Assembly: GCA_050250815.1 (NCBI GenBank)
Contig: JBFWNY010000020.1
Coordinates: 1 to 64,000 of the forward strand
Direction of reading: 5' to 3'
Source: JAEUMD01 sp050250815
GTDB taxonomy: Bacteria > Pseudomonadota > Alphaproteobacteria > Rhizobiales > Hyphomicrobiaceae
DNA: 64,000 bases
The notes beneath the pieces were generated by a model. It was not told the DNA's origin. It was given only the letters and a program-made list of their open reading frames with translations, and searched no databases. Both the position numbers and the translations under genes were made by a program. Position 1 is the first letter of the stretch. Each line of letters starts with the position of its first letter. This document shows, piece after piece, positions 28,250 to 36,644 of the stretch.

Positions 28250-28471
28250 AGGCTTGTCTCGCACCTGTTCCTAGCGTTATTTAGCGCCGGTGCTGACGGC
28301 GCCGCTATCTGGCGAACCGGTTCGGTGGGGGTACCCACCGTTCGCTGAAACTGGGATAGCTCGCAAGACGGGCGGGACGGCCCTGGTGAAACCTTTGCTG
28401 AGGTATGACCCTCTCCAAGGTGTGGCCGGACCCAGTTGAATAGCATTTCAAAAACACGGAGGAATCCCGGT
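28250..28471 (+). promoter_or_regulatory. Leader and likely promoter region of fae
   Basis: 222 bases between the CitG-like gene and fae. A perfect small hairpin, CGGTGGG / CCCACCG around GGTA, lies at 28323-28340, and a strong ACGGAGGA ribosome site is at 28456-28463. The region probably holds a promoter for high fae expression; no clear -35/-10 pair could be assigned. Confidence 0.4.
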
Positions 28472-28984
28472 ATGGCAACGATCAATAAGGTCATGGTTGG
28501 CGAGTCGCTGGTCGGCGACGGCAACGAGGTCGCCCACATCGACCTCATCATCGGTCCGCGCGGCTCGGCCGCCGAGACCGCGTTCTGCAACTCGCTGACC
28601 AACAACAAGGACGGCTTCACCGCGCTGCTCGCGGTCATCGCGCCCAACCTGCCGTGCAAGCCGAATACCTTGATGTTCAACAAGGTCACCATCAAGGATG
28701 CGCGCCAGGCCGTGCAGATGTTCGGACCCGCCCAGTACGGCGTCGCCAAGGCCGTGCAGGACTCGGTTGCCGAGGGCGTGATCCCCGCCGATCAGGCCGA
28801 CGATCTCTACATCTGCGTCGGCGTGTTCATCCACTGGGAAGCGGCCGACGACGCCAAGATCCAGGACTTCAACTACCGCGCGACGAAGGAAGCCCTCGCC
28901 CGCGCCATCGCCGGCAAGCCTACGGCTGCCGAAGCGACGGCTCAGCGCAACTCGGCCGCCCACCCGTTCGCTGCCAAGTCTTGA
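28472..28984 (+). CDS. fae: Formaldehyde-activating enzyme
   Basis: Speeds the condensation of formaldehyde with H4MPT to methylene-H4MPT, the entry point of formaldehyde detoxification and oxidation. 170 residues, typical of Fae. Conserved parts are NEVAHIDLIIGPRGSAAETA with the catalytic His, KPNTLMFNKVTIKDARQAV and MFGPAQYGVAKAVQDSVAEG. A strong ribosome site and a terminator downstream suggest a separate, highly expressed unit, as expected for one of the most abundant proteins in methylotrophs. Confidence 0.98.
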   Translation: MATINKVMVGESLVGDGNEVAHIDLIIGPRGSAAETAFCNSLTNNKDGFTALLAVIAPNLPCKPNTLMFNKVTIKDARQAVQMFGPAQYGVAKAVQDSVAEGVIPADQADDLYICVGVFIHWEAADDAKIQDFNYRATKEALARAIAGKPTAAEATAQRNSAAHPFAAKS

Positions 28985-29133
28985 AGCGGAAACCATCCTG
29001 GGCAGGAAAAACACGATAAAGCCCCACCTATGAAGGGGGGTCTGCTACAGCGATTGGGTAATCTGCTTTCTGGCCGCTGGGGCGGCTGACCAAAACAACC
29101 GGACGCCCGTTTTGCGGACGTTTGGAGATTTCA

Positions 29134-29167
29134 GGGCCGGCACCCTTTGGGTTGCCGGTCCTTTTTT
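29134..29167 (+). terminator. Intrinsic terminator after fae
   Basis: Hairpin with core arms CCGGCA and TGCCGG around CCCTTTGGGT, followed by TCCTTTTTTC. It points along the plus strand and lies 150 bases after the fae stop, just before the convergent HisA-like gene. Confidence 0.85.
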
Positions 29168-29177
29168 CACTTCGCGC

Positions 29178-29897
29178 TCAGGGAATCCGGCCGGCGTGGA
29201 TTGCGGAGGCGACCAGAACCCCGTGCGCGCCGCTCCGCGCCAGCAGCGCGAGGTCCGACGCACCCCGCACGCCACCTGCCGCATAAATGCGGGCAGCTGG
29301 AGCGAGACGGCGCAGCGCCACGACGCGCTCGAAGTCGGGCCCGGCATCGGCGCCGACCGCCGCCAGCGTCATCGCCACGACGTCGACCGGCCAGTCTTCG
29401 GCAGCGTCGAGGACCGCTGCGGGGCCCAGCATCACATCACCTCGGAAGTCGAGAGACAACACGGCACGGGATCCGGCAGCCGCTCGTATCGCACGCCAGT
29501 CATCGAGCGTATGCAGCGTCTCGGTTCCCACCACGGGGCGAATATTTCCAAGCTTCAAGACGGCCTCCACCTCGCGCGGTGAAGAGGCGCCGTTGTCCAC
29601 CCAGATCTCAACTCCGGGGAGTGCATGCGTCAGTTCGCGCAGTGTGCCGAGGTCGGGGCGGCCCGTCGTGATGCCGTCGAGGTCGGCAACGTACAGCTTG
29701 GTCGCACCCGTGCGGTCGAGAAGACCGCGGGCCACCGCGGCCGGGCTCGCATCGACGGCCAGAGCCGTCACGATGGGTCGATAGGTAGCGCGGTCCCCGC
29801 CGCGCGCCGCCACAACGATTCCGCCCATGACATCGATCACGGGCACGATCTCGACGCCTTGCTTCGCGCTCAAGCCGGTGTCACCTATAGCCGCCAT
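29178..29897 (-). CDS. HisA/HisF-related TIM-barrel protein of the C1 island
   Basis: A 239-residue TIM barrel related to HisA: IVPVIDVMGGIVVAARGGDR at the N-terminus, an LYVADLDGITTG strand, DNGASSPREVEAVL and an AAGGVRGASDLALLARSGAHG phosphate-binding end. The ATG at 29897 has GGGAGG upstream and is chosen over a longer frame. The normal his operon is absent, and similar genes recur in methylotroph and methanogen C1 clusters. The likely role is in H4MPT or methylofuran synthesis, not histidine; reaction unknown. Confidence 0.8.
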   Translation of the reverse strand: MAAIGDTGLSAKQGVEIVPVIDVMGGIVVAARGGDRATYRPIVTALAVDASPAAVARGLLDRTGATKLYVADLDGITTGRPDLGTLRELTHALPGVEIWVDNGASSPREVEAVLKLGNIRPVVGTETLHTLDDWRAIRAAAGSRAVLSLDFRGDVMLGPAAVLDAAEDWPVDVVAMTLAAVGADAGPDFERVVALRRLAPAARIYAAGGVRGASDLALLARSGAHGVLVASAIHAGRIP

Positions 29898-29945
29898 GCA
29901 CCTCCCTCTCACGCACGCTGGCCGCCCTCGCGGGGACACGGCGCC

Positions 29946-30977
29946 ATGACCCTGATCGCCGGATTAGACGTCGGCGGCGCCCATCTCAAGGTCGCCGTGG
30001 TCGAGGACGGCCGCGCAATACGCGTGCAGCAGCTCATGTGCCCGCTCTGGCGCGGCATCGATCGGCTGGATACTGCCCTTGCGGAAGCTACACGGATCGT
30101 CTCCGGCTGCGACCGCGTCGCGGTGACGATGACAGGTGAGCTTTCCGACCTGTTCGAGAGCCGGCGGCAGGGCGTCGGGGTCTTGGCGGAAAGGTTGACG
30201 CGGGAGTTCGGAGAAAACACCCGCTTCTGGATGGGTGAGCGGGCCTTCGGCACGTGCGACTGCGCCATCGAGCATCATCGCGACGTTGGCTCGACCAACT
30301 TTCTCGCCACCGCCAAGGCCATTGCGGCGCGGCTGCCCGACGCCATCCTCATCGATCTGGGCTCGACGACAGCCGACATCGTTCCCGTTGCCGGCGGACG
30401 GCCCGGGCCTCTGTACCTGGACGACGCCGGCCGGCAGGCGAGTGGCGAACTCGTCTACACGGGGTTCACCCGCACTGCCGTGATGGGCGTGACACAGGTG
30501 GCACCCTTCGGCGGCCAGTGGGTGACGCTGGCACGCGAGTATCTGGCGACGATGGCTGACGTCCGCCGCGTTCTTGGCAACCTCGACGATGCCGTCGACC
30601 TGCACGATACGGCAGATGGGCGTGGCAAGAGCCTAGCAGAAAGCACGCAGCGTCTGGCGCGGATGCTGGGCCGCGATGCCGGTGACGGCACCGCCGCTCA
30701 GTGGCGCTCTGCCGCGCGCCACGTGGAGGAGTGCCAGCTCCGCTCGATCCACGACGGCCTGATGCTCGTGCTGTCGCGGCATCCCGACCTCGAGGCGGCG
30801 CGCGTCGTCACCGCGGGCATCGGAGCGGATGCCGCCGCGGCTGTCGCCCGTCGTGCCGGACTGTCGCCAATCCCGTTCGGAGAATTGGTGGAAGCCGATA
30901 AAAGTTGCGTCCTTCACGCGACGCATTGCGCACCGGCCGTTGCCGTGGCGATGCTTGCGGCCGGCATCGCCGCCTGA
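29946..30977 (+). CDS. MfnF-like protein, H4MPT/methylofuran pathway (TIGR03123 type)
   Basis: A 343-residue ASKHA-fold protein (hydantoinase-related) with IAGLDVGGAHLKVAVVED, VAVTMTGELSDLFESRRQG, and AILIDLGSTTADIVPVAGG. Archaeal homologues (MfnF) couple the activated aminomethylfuran to tyramine in methanofuran synthesis; the bacterial family was first named as an H4MPT-linked C1 pathway protein. The ATG at 29946 follows the divergent HisA-like gene by 48 bases. Together with MfnB and the MfnE-like kinase here it supports local synthesis of methylofuran. Confidence 0.85.
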   Translation: MTLIAGLDVGGAHLKVAVVEDGRAIRVQQLMCPLWRGIDRLDTALAEATRIVSGCDRVAVTMTGELSDLFESRRQGVGVLAERLTREFGENTRFWMGERAFGTCDCAIEHHRDVGSTNFLATAKAIAARLPDAILIDLGSTTADIVPVAGGRPGPLYLDDAGRQASGELVYTGFTRTAVMGVTQVAPFGGQWVTLAREYLATMADVRRVLGNLDDAVDLHDTADGRGKSLAESTQRLARMLGRDAGDGTAAQWRSAARHVEECQLRSIHDGLMLVLSRHPDLEAARVVTAGIGADAAAAVARRAGLSPIPFGELVEADKSCVLHATHCAPAVAVAMLAAGIAA

Positions 30978-30978
30978 G

Positions 30979-31554
30979 CTACGATCCGGCCTGAGCGCCA
31001 CGCCAGGCGTCGACCTTCTCCATCAACCAGCCCCACGCCTCGCGTTCGCGCTCGCCCGCCGTCTTGTCAATGGCGATGTTCAGATAGGCGATCTCGCTCT
31101 CGATCTTCTCGCGCGACAACATATTGAGCCGCGTCACCAGCACGGCCGCCTCGATGACGGCACCCTGCGCGCGGTTGAAGCCGCCCCAGAGGCGGTGCCC
31201 GGCCTCGTGAACCCTACGGCAATAAAAGCGCGGGCGCTGCACGTCGTCCTCGAAACGCTCGACGGTCAGCTCCCAGTGCGTCGCGGCAGCGGTGAGCACC
31301 GCGCCGTCACCGCGTTCTGCGCGCCGCAGCGGCCAGTTCTTGCGGCCGGTCACGCAGCCGGCGAACAGGCGCACGTCCTCGGTGTGGTTGGCCACCGCAA
31401 AGCCGTTCGCGAGCAGATTGTCGAGCGTGCGCGAGGGTTTGAACGGCGCGATGACCCAGGTGTCGTCGTCACCGGCAATCAATCCCAGTGGCGCGATGTG
31501 GACGTCGCCATCCGGTCCGCGGGTAGTCACTATGGTCTCGACGATGTACGGCAT
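30979..31554 (-). CDS. DUF447 family protein
   Basis: A 191-residue protein of the DUF447 family, which has a flavin-reductase-like split-barrel look: IVETIVTTRGPDGDVHIAPLG at the N-terminus and PFKPSRTLDNLLANGFAVAN. It is found in archaea and H4MPT-using bacteria. A redox step on a pterin or furan intermediate has been imagined, but no function is shown. Last gene of the long minus-strand run; it converges on the MfnF-like gene with one base between the stops. Confidence 0.83.
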   Translation of the reverse strand: MPYIVETIVTTRGPDGDVHIAPLGLIAGDDDTWVIAPFKPSRTLDNLLANGFAVANHTEDVRLFAGCVTGRKNWPLRRAERGDGAVLTAAATHWELTVERFEDDVQRPRFYCRRVHEAGHRLWGGFNRAQGAVIEAAVLVTRLNMLSREKIESEIAYLNIAIDKTAGEREREAWGWLMEKVDAWRGAQAGS

Positions 31555-31586
31555 CTTCCCTCCCGGCGTCGCGTGCTTGAGGCGAT

Positions 31587-33098
31587 CTAGTCAGCGGGTT
31601 CGTCGCGGCCCTTCTTGCTTGGGCGCGGCGTCTTGCGGCCGCCGCCATCATCAACCTGCGGTCGACCCTCGTCGCGCGCCCGCTGCCGCTCGCGTTCCTC
31701 GGCCTGCGTCTTGGCCTTCTCCGCGAGCGTGGCACCGGCCACCGCGTGGCGTGTCAGATCCTCGCGCGCCTTGTCGGCGGCCGCGCCCCAGTCGAGCGGC
31801 TGGTCCTGAACGTAGCGCTTGCCCAGCTGCCAAGCCACCTCGGCCTTCGCCAGCTCGTAGCCGAGATAGAATGCATGACCCGCATCGTCCGCAATGGCAA
31901 GTCGTGGATAGAGCTCCAGCGGCGTTCGCGAGACGACGTGCCGCTCGCGATTGTAGACGTGCACACCGTCCTCACCCGTCTCGATACGGAAGTTGAGATC
32001 GCGCACCTGCGCGGCAGCGTCAGCGATCTCCGCCGGCCTCTGCGGAAACGGTCTCAGCTCGTGCAGGGACAGCAGCCCGCCGCCGTAGCCCTTTGGCAGC
32101 GCGCCATCCTCCTTGGCCCGGAACATGAGACGGCGCGCGGCGTCGTGTTCTTCCACCGTCCGGCGCGTGTGAGGTGACACCTGCACGATGAGCACGTTGC
32201 GGATGGCAAGCTCGGAGCAGATTCCGGCGAGCAGCGCGGTAACACCCTGGCTGTCAGCATCGGTAAGCTCGGTGAGATTGCCCGTACCCATCAGAATTTC
32301 GACGTCGGGCCGCAACCGCCGCAGCTCGGCATAGCGCTCCAGAGATGCGGTGAAGCCGAAGTGGATGGGATCGAGCACCGGATCGGCGATGTGCCTCAGC
32401 CCGCGCGCATGCGCCGCATCGATGGCGCGCAGCAGCGAGGCCATGTCGCCGTGCGGCATCGGTACGAGGATCGGCACACAGGCGGTCCCCGCGACCGCAT
32501 CCAGCGTCGTCTCGTCGAGGCTCAGGACGTAATCCGCCCCGGCACGCGCAGCACGTTGCAGCTCGCTGACGTCGCCGCTGTCAGCGCTGACCACGAGCCC
32601 CTCACCCCTCAACGCCGCGATACAATCCTCCAGATGCGGGAATGGCGTATCGGGCTGGCAGCCGATGTCGATGACATCCGCACCTGCCGCCCGGTGTCTC
32701 AGGCCGCGCGCAACGATCTCCGCAACGGTGAGCGTCGGCGCTTCGACGATCTCCGCGAAAATGCGCAGATCGTGACGTGACAAATCTGGTGGCTGGCCGC
32801 CGCGCCCCAGGTAGACGGGAATGTCGACGATCTCGTCGGGCCCGCGGACGAACGGCACACCGTAGTGGGAGGCCAGGGAGCCCAGGTCCATGCGCGAGCG
32901 GCCGGGCACGATCACCCGCGTCGCTCCATCCAGGTCAGCCAGGCGCTTTCTGACGATCGCCTCGGTCATCAGGGCCGCAACCTTGATGCCGATGTTGGCG
33001 ACCGACCAAGATCCCGGTTCGAGACCGCACATGGCAATCGTATCGATGAGACGGCTTTCGGCGAGCCGGCCGGTCAGAAACAGGAGCTTGTCGGGCAT
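31587..33098 (-). CDS. DUF6513 / dihydropteroate synthase-like protein
   Basis: A 503-residue protein. The N-terminal part (LFLTGRLAESRLIDTIAMCG) is the DUF6513-type domain; the middle is a dihydropteroate-synthase-like TIM barrel with GADVIDIGCQPDTPFPHLED and SADSGDVSELQRAARAGADY. In H4MPT synthesis a DHPS-like enzyme must join the pterin pyrophosphate to beta-RFA-P; archaeal proteins of this type (TIGR00284) have been proposed for it. The last 50 residues are a charged, Arg/Lys/Glu-rich tail, probably disordered. Role inferred. Confidence 0.82.
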   Translation of the reverse strand: MPDKLLFLTGRLAESRLIDTIAMCGLEPGSWSVANIGIKVAALMTEAIVRKRLADLDGATRVIVPGRSRMDLGSLASHYGVPFVRGPDEIVDIPVYLGRGGQPPDLSRHDLRIFAEIVEAPTLTVAEIVARGLRHRAAGADVIDIGCQPDTPFPHLEDCIAALRGEGLVVSADSGDVSELQRAARAGADYVLSLDETTLDAVAGTACVPILVPMPHGDMASLLRAIDAAHARGLRHIADPVLDPIHFGFTASLERYAELRRLRPDVEILMGTGNLTELTDADSQGVTALLAGICSELAIRNVLIVQVSPHTRRTVEEHDAARRLMFRAKEDGALPKGYGGGLLSLHELRPFPQRPAEIADAAAQVRDLNFRIETGEDGVHVYNRERHVVSRTPLELYPRLAIADDAGHAFYLGYELAKAEVAWQLGKRYVQDQPLDWGAAADKAREDLTRHAVAGATLAEKAKTQAEERERQRARDEGRPQVDDGGGRKTPRPSKKGRDEPAD

Positions 33099-33178
33099 CG
33101 CCTCGCCTCTTCAAGCCCGCCGCGCGACGGCGCAGCAGCGCGCCAGAGCAAAGACCGGCACCACGCCCGCCGCGCCGA

Positions 33179-33892
33179 TCAACCGCGCGGACCGGCGGCG
33201 CCACCACGGCGGCTCTGGCGCCGTTGCAGGTCCGTGCGTCCGGCCTGACGCCGCAGCGAAGACGTGGGCGCCCGGGAAGAGCGGCACACCGCGGCCAGCT
33301 CCCGCTCCTCGCCAGGACCGAAAACACGGAACGAGAGCCGCGCGCGCGCCACGATGTCTGCAAACGTGGGGTCGACAATTCCTTGATCGGCGAGTTCGGC
33401 CGCGCCCTGCCCTGCCGGAACCACGCGCGACTTTATGAGTATCACCATCCGCAGGCGCATGCGTTCGGCAAGGCGCGCCGCAAGGCCGTCGGATGTCGTC
33501 GTCCAGTCGGCAGGAACCGCTGCATCCGCAATCATCGAGCGATACGGCAGCCAGACAGGAATGCGATTGACGTCGAGAGTGCGGCGCACGGCAGCCAAGG
33601 TTTCAACGGGTACGAAGCGGCGCTGGAGGTCGGCGAGCAGCAGGCCCGTCTGGTGCATCGACAAGAGCGCCATCGCATGTGCCGCGCGATCCGAGATGCC
33701 ATGCCGGATCTGCGCACTGCGCACCTCGTCGGCAAAGCCGCCGCCACCGGGAACGACGACCACCGGCCGCCGCGCACGGGCAAGCGCGGCCGCGATGGTC
33801 GACAGACGGTCGCTGCCCATCAGCGACCCTCCGATCTTGACGACCGCGCATTCGCGGGCCGTCAGCTCCACCTGGTCAGCGCTTGCTGGCAC
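33179..33892 (-). CDS. Amino-acid-kinase-fold protein, MfnE-like
   Basis: A 237-residue kinase of the aspartokinase/UMP-kinase fold: CAVVKIGGSLMGSDRLSTIA with the phosphate-binding Lys/Gly loop and PVVVVPGGGGFADEVRSAQI. Archaeal MfnE phosphorylates the aminomethylfuran phosphate to a pyrophosphate in methanofuran synthesis; this gene lies two genes downstream of MfnB. The final 35 residues (after about 200) are Arg/Ser-rich and unlike the family, so a late frameshift or a divergent tail is possible. GTG start. Confidence 0.78.
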   Translation of the reverse strand: MPASADQVELTARECAVVKIGGSLMGSDRLSTIAAALARARRPVVVVPGGGGFADEVRSAQIRHGISDRAAHAMALLSMHQTGLLLADLQRRFVPVETLAAVRRTLDVNRIPVWLPYRSMIADAAVPADWTTTSDGLAARLAERMRLRMVILIKSRVVPAGQGAAELADQGIVDPTFADIVARARLSFRVFGPGEERELAAVCRSSRAPTSSLRRQAGRTDLQRRQSRRGGAAGPRG

Positions 33893-33939
33893 TACGCCTC
33901 CGATACCCTCTGGCCACCGCCATTGTTCCGAACCCGCCC

Positions 33940-34359
33940 TTAGCGCTCGCGCCGCAGGGGCCGGACGATCTCGACGCCGACGGCAGCCGGCCCGCGCTCC
34001 AGCTTTTCCACCCGCACGCGCACGCTTGCGATGCGGTGATCCGACAGGCAGCGCTCCGCGATGCGCTCGGCCAGCGTTTCGACCAGATTGATGTGCCCGG
34101 CCGCCACGATCGCACGTATGCCCTTGAGGATATCATCGTAGGAGGGCACCTCGGCAATCTCGTCGTGCCGCGCCTGGCCGGATTTGGCGAGTTCCGCCTC
34201 GACGCTGAAGCCAACCTTCTGAGTGATGCCCTGCTCCTCGTCGTAGACGCCGATATGGATCGGCAGAACGTAGTCGCGCACGAAGATGCGATCGCGCGGC
34301 GTATCGGTCTCGGTGCCGCGGTGCACTGCGCGTCCGGCAAGAATCTGCATCTCGCTCAT
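33940..34359 (-). CDS. Dihydroneopterin aldolase (FolB-like)
   Basis: A 139-residue protein of the FolB/FolX tunnel fold: RDYVLPIHIGVYDEEQGITQ, the VPSYDDILKGIRAIVAAG segment, LVETLAERIAERCL and VRVEKLERGPAAVGVEI. It cleaves dihydroneopterin to hydroxymethyldihydropterin and glycolaldehyde. Its place between the MfnB and MfnE-like genes suggests a copy devoted to the pterin of H4MPT. Gap to mfnB is 13 bases. Confidence 0.88.
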   Translation of the reverse strand: MSEMQILAGRAVHRGTETDTPRDRIFVRDYVLPIHIGVYDEEQGITQKVGFSVEAELAKSGQARHDEIAEVPSYDDILKGIRAIVAAGHINLVETLAERIAERCLSDHRIASVRVRVEKLERGPAAVGVEIVRPLRRER

Positions 34360-34372
34360 GTCGTGAAGCCTC

Positions 34373-35134
34373 TCAGCCGGCTGCTCCGGCGTAGTCTTGT
34401 TCTGTTGGGACCGCCGCCGATCCGGTTTCGTCGATCGCGCGACGTACGGTCAGCACCGCATGTCGGTCGATGCGCGCGCGCCTATCGGCGCCGCGGCACA
34501 AAGCGCCGCGGAAGCCGATCACATCAGGCTTGGCCGCCGCGACAGACCCGATATGCCCGAGCCGCAAGGCTCCCGCAAGCCCGGCAAACAGGCCCGCGTC
34601 GTGCGCACGGCCAACGAACGCCGTCAGCTCCGATGGGGTCATGATATCGGTGAGCGAACCGGATGCCTTATCCGCCGTGTCGAGCATGACGCCGCAGAAG
34701 CCCGCGGCGGGCATACGCGGCAGCAACTCCATATCCGGCAACCGGTCGGCCATCAGCACCGCCACGCGCCGCCCGTGCGCGACATCGCAACCGGCGAGCA
34801 CGTCGAGAAGCTCGTGCGGATCGCCCGGCGGTAGGATGGCGATCTTGACGAAGTCGGCGCCCGCCGTACTGACGCGGGAGATGGCGTCGATAATCCTCGC
34901 TGCCGCTTCGACGGGCACGTCCCCGGTCGTCGCACTGAGCACAACGTGCGCGGGCAGCGCCGCCCGAATGGCCGAGATGGCAACCGGCGCAAGCGCCCCC
35001 ATCGCCCCCGCCGCGGGGTCTTTGGCATCGATGATGTCTGCGCCGCACGAAACCGCGACGCTGGCCTCGGCGACATCGGTGACGCTGGCGAGCAGTCGCG
35101 GCACGCCACCGGCAATGAAAGAAACCCGCTTCAC
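34373..35134 (-). CDS. mfnB: (5-formylfuran-3-yl)methyl phosphate synthase
   Basis: Makes the furan ring precursor of methanofuran/methylofuran from two glyceraldehyde 3-phosphate molecules. About 253 residues, DUF556-type TIM barrel. Lysines at the two places used by the family for Schiff-base chemistry are visible: Lys38 in ADIIDAKDPAAGAMGAL and the Lys in VMLDTADKASG. The C-terminal 30 residues are variable. GTG start, overlapping the stop of the ABC ATPase by four bases (GTGA). Confidence 0.9.
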   Translation of the reverse strand: MKRVSFIAGGVPRLLASVTDVAEASVAVSCGADIIDAKDPAAGAMGALAPVAISAIRAALPAHVVLSATTGDVPVEAAARIIDAISRVSTAGADFVKIAILPPGDPHELLDVLAGCDVAHGRRVAVLMADRLPDMELLPRMPAAGFCGVMLDTADKASGSLTDIMTPSELTAFVGRAHDAGLFAGLAGALRLGHIGSVAAAKPDVIGFRGALCRGADRRARIDRHAVLTVRRAIDETGSAAVPTEQDYAGAAG

Positions 35135-35850
35135 GCTGTACCGAATATCCGCCGTTGCTCGTCGATGACCGCCCCGCGGTCGCCGCGCGACGTGCTGCTC
35201 AGGGCCACGCGGTCGTCAGCCACGACTGTCGCAGGGCTGCCCCCCAAGCGCAAGATGCGGGTGGCGAGCATCACCGCCTCCGCGCGATCATGCGTGACGA
35301 ACAGCACGGTCGTTGGGCGCCGTCTCCATAACGCAATCAGCAGGCGGCGCAGCGCCTCTGCCGTCGGGTCGTCGAGCGAAACGAACGGCTCGTCCATCAG
35401 CAGCACATCGGGCTCGGAGGCAAATCCGCGTGCCAGCGCGACACGCCGCTGCATGCCCAGGGACAGCCGCTCCGGATACGCGTCCCCGGCACCCGCAAGA
35501 CCGACGCTATCGAGCAGATCGGGTATCGACTGCACGCGCGCATCGCCCTCGGGCAGTGCGAGCGCGATGTTCTGCGCCACGGTACGCCAGGGGAGCAGGC
35601 GCGGGTTCTGGAACACGTAGGTGATGTGCTGATCGGGTGGGTGGAACTGCACGTCGCCCGCGTAGGCGTGATCGAGCCCGGCAACGATATTGAGCAGTGT
35701 CGACTTCCCGCAGCCCGACGGCCCGGTGATCGCCACGAACGAGCCGGCCTCAATGGAGAGTTCGATCGGCCCTAGCACCGGCTGCGGCGCGCGGCCGGCG
35801 ACCGCCGGCCACGTCTTGCCTGCAAGCGAAATCCTCAGCACATCGCTCAT
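35131..35850 (-). CDS. ABC transporter ATP-binding protein (SsuB/TauB-like)
   Basis: A 239-residue ATPase with Walker A GPSGCGKST, Q-loop YVFQNPRLLPWRTV, an ABC signature ERLSLGMQRRV (LSLGM in place of LSGGQ) and Walker B VLLMDEP. Fold and length match importers of taurine, sulfonates, pyrimidine precursors or nitrate. The ATG at 35850 overlaps the permease stop; a longer frame upstream is only permease sequence read in another frame. Its stop overlaps mfnB, so the transporter and methylofuran genes appear to be one unit. Confidence 0.92.
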   Translation of the reverse strand: MSDVLRISLAGKTWPAVAGRAPQPVLGPIELSIEAGSFVAITGPSGCGKSTLLNIVAGLDHAYAGDVQFHPPDQHITYVFQNPRLLPWRTVAQNIALALPEGDARVQSIPDLLDSVGLAGAGDAYPERLSLGMQRRVALARGFASEPDVLLMDEPFVSLDDPTAEALRRLLIALWRRRPTTVLFVTHDRAEAVMLATRILRLGGSPATVVADDRVALSSTSRGDRGAVIDEQRRIFGTA

Positions 35851-36644
35851 CGGCGCCACCTGCGCGCGCGCGCCTCGAGCGGCTGCAGAATGCCCAGTTC
35901 GATAAGCTGCACGACGATGATGAAGGCAACGGCGTAGGCGAGGATCATCGGCACGTCGAACAGCTGGAATGCGACGTGAAGCTGGTGGCCTACTCCATTC
36001 GATCGCCCAAGCAGCTCCACCACGAGGACGATCTTCCAGACGAGCGAAAGACCGGAGCGCGCCGCGGCGGCGAAGAACGGCGCCAACTGCGGCAGCGTCA
36101 CGTGGCGCAGCGTACGCCACCAGCCGAAGCGATAGACAAGGGCCATCTCGGCAAGATCGCGCGACAGGCTGCGCGCGCCCTCGCGGATCGTGACCGCGAC
36201 ATTGGGGATCTTGTTGATTGCAACCGCGGTGATCGCCGCAACCTCGGTGAGCCCGAACCAGACGTAGCAAAGGATGATTATGACGAGAGCCGGCAGGTTG
36301 AGGAAGAAAATGAGCCAGCTGTCGAAGAAGCGGTCGAGTGTGCTGACGCGTCCGAGCGCGAGGCCGATCGCCGAGCCCACGAGCATCGCCAGAACGAAGC
36401 TGACGACGACGCGCACCAGAGTCGCGCCGACGTGCAGGCCCAGCGCGCCGCTGGCCAGCTCGACGCGCATCGCGTCAAGAACGGTAAGGGGCGAGGGAAA
36501 CAGACGGCTGCCGATTGCGACGGCGGCGATTTGCCAGGCGATCAGCAGAACGGCGAGCGATCCGAGCGACCAGGCCAGCCGCCCGCGCCAGATCGCTTCG
36601 TCCACGCCCGGTTGATCCAGGGTCTTATCGGTCTCTAGCGCCAT
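35847..36644 (-). CDS. ABC transporter permease (SsuC/TauC-like)
   Basis: A 265-residue inner-membrane protein with about six membrane segments, for example RLAWSLGSLAVLLIAWQIAA and VRVVVSFVLAMLVGSAIGLA, and the EAA-like loop ARSLSRDLAEMALVYRFG that contacts the ATPase. The ATG at 36644 overlaps the substrate-binding gene by 20 bases. Family is sure, transported compound unknown. Confidence 0.9.
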   Translation of the reverse strand: MALETDKTLDQPGVDEAIWRGRLAWSLGSLAVLLIAWQIAAVAIGSRLFPSPLTVLDAMRVELASGALGLHVGATLVRVVVSFVLAMLVGSAIGLALGRVSTLDRFFDSWLIFFLNLPALVIIILCYVWFGLTEVAAITAVAINKIPNVAVTIREGARSLSRDLAEMALVYRFGWWRTLRHVTLPQLAPFFAAAARSGLSLVWKIVLVVELLGRSNGVGHQLHVAFQLFDVPMILAYAVAFIIVVQLIELGILQPLEARARRWRR

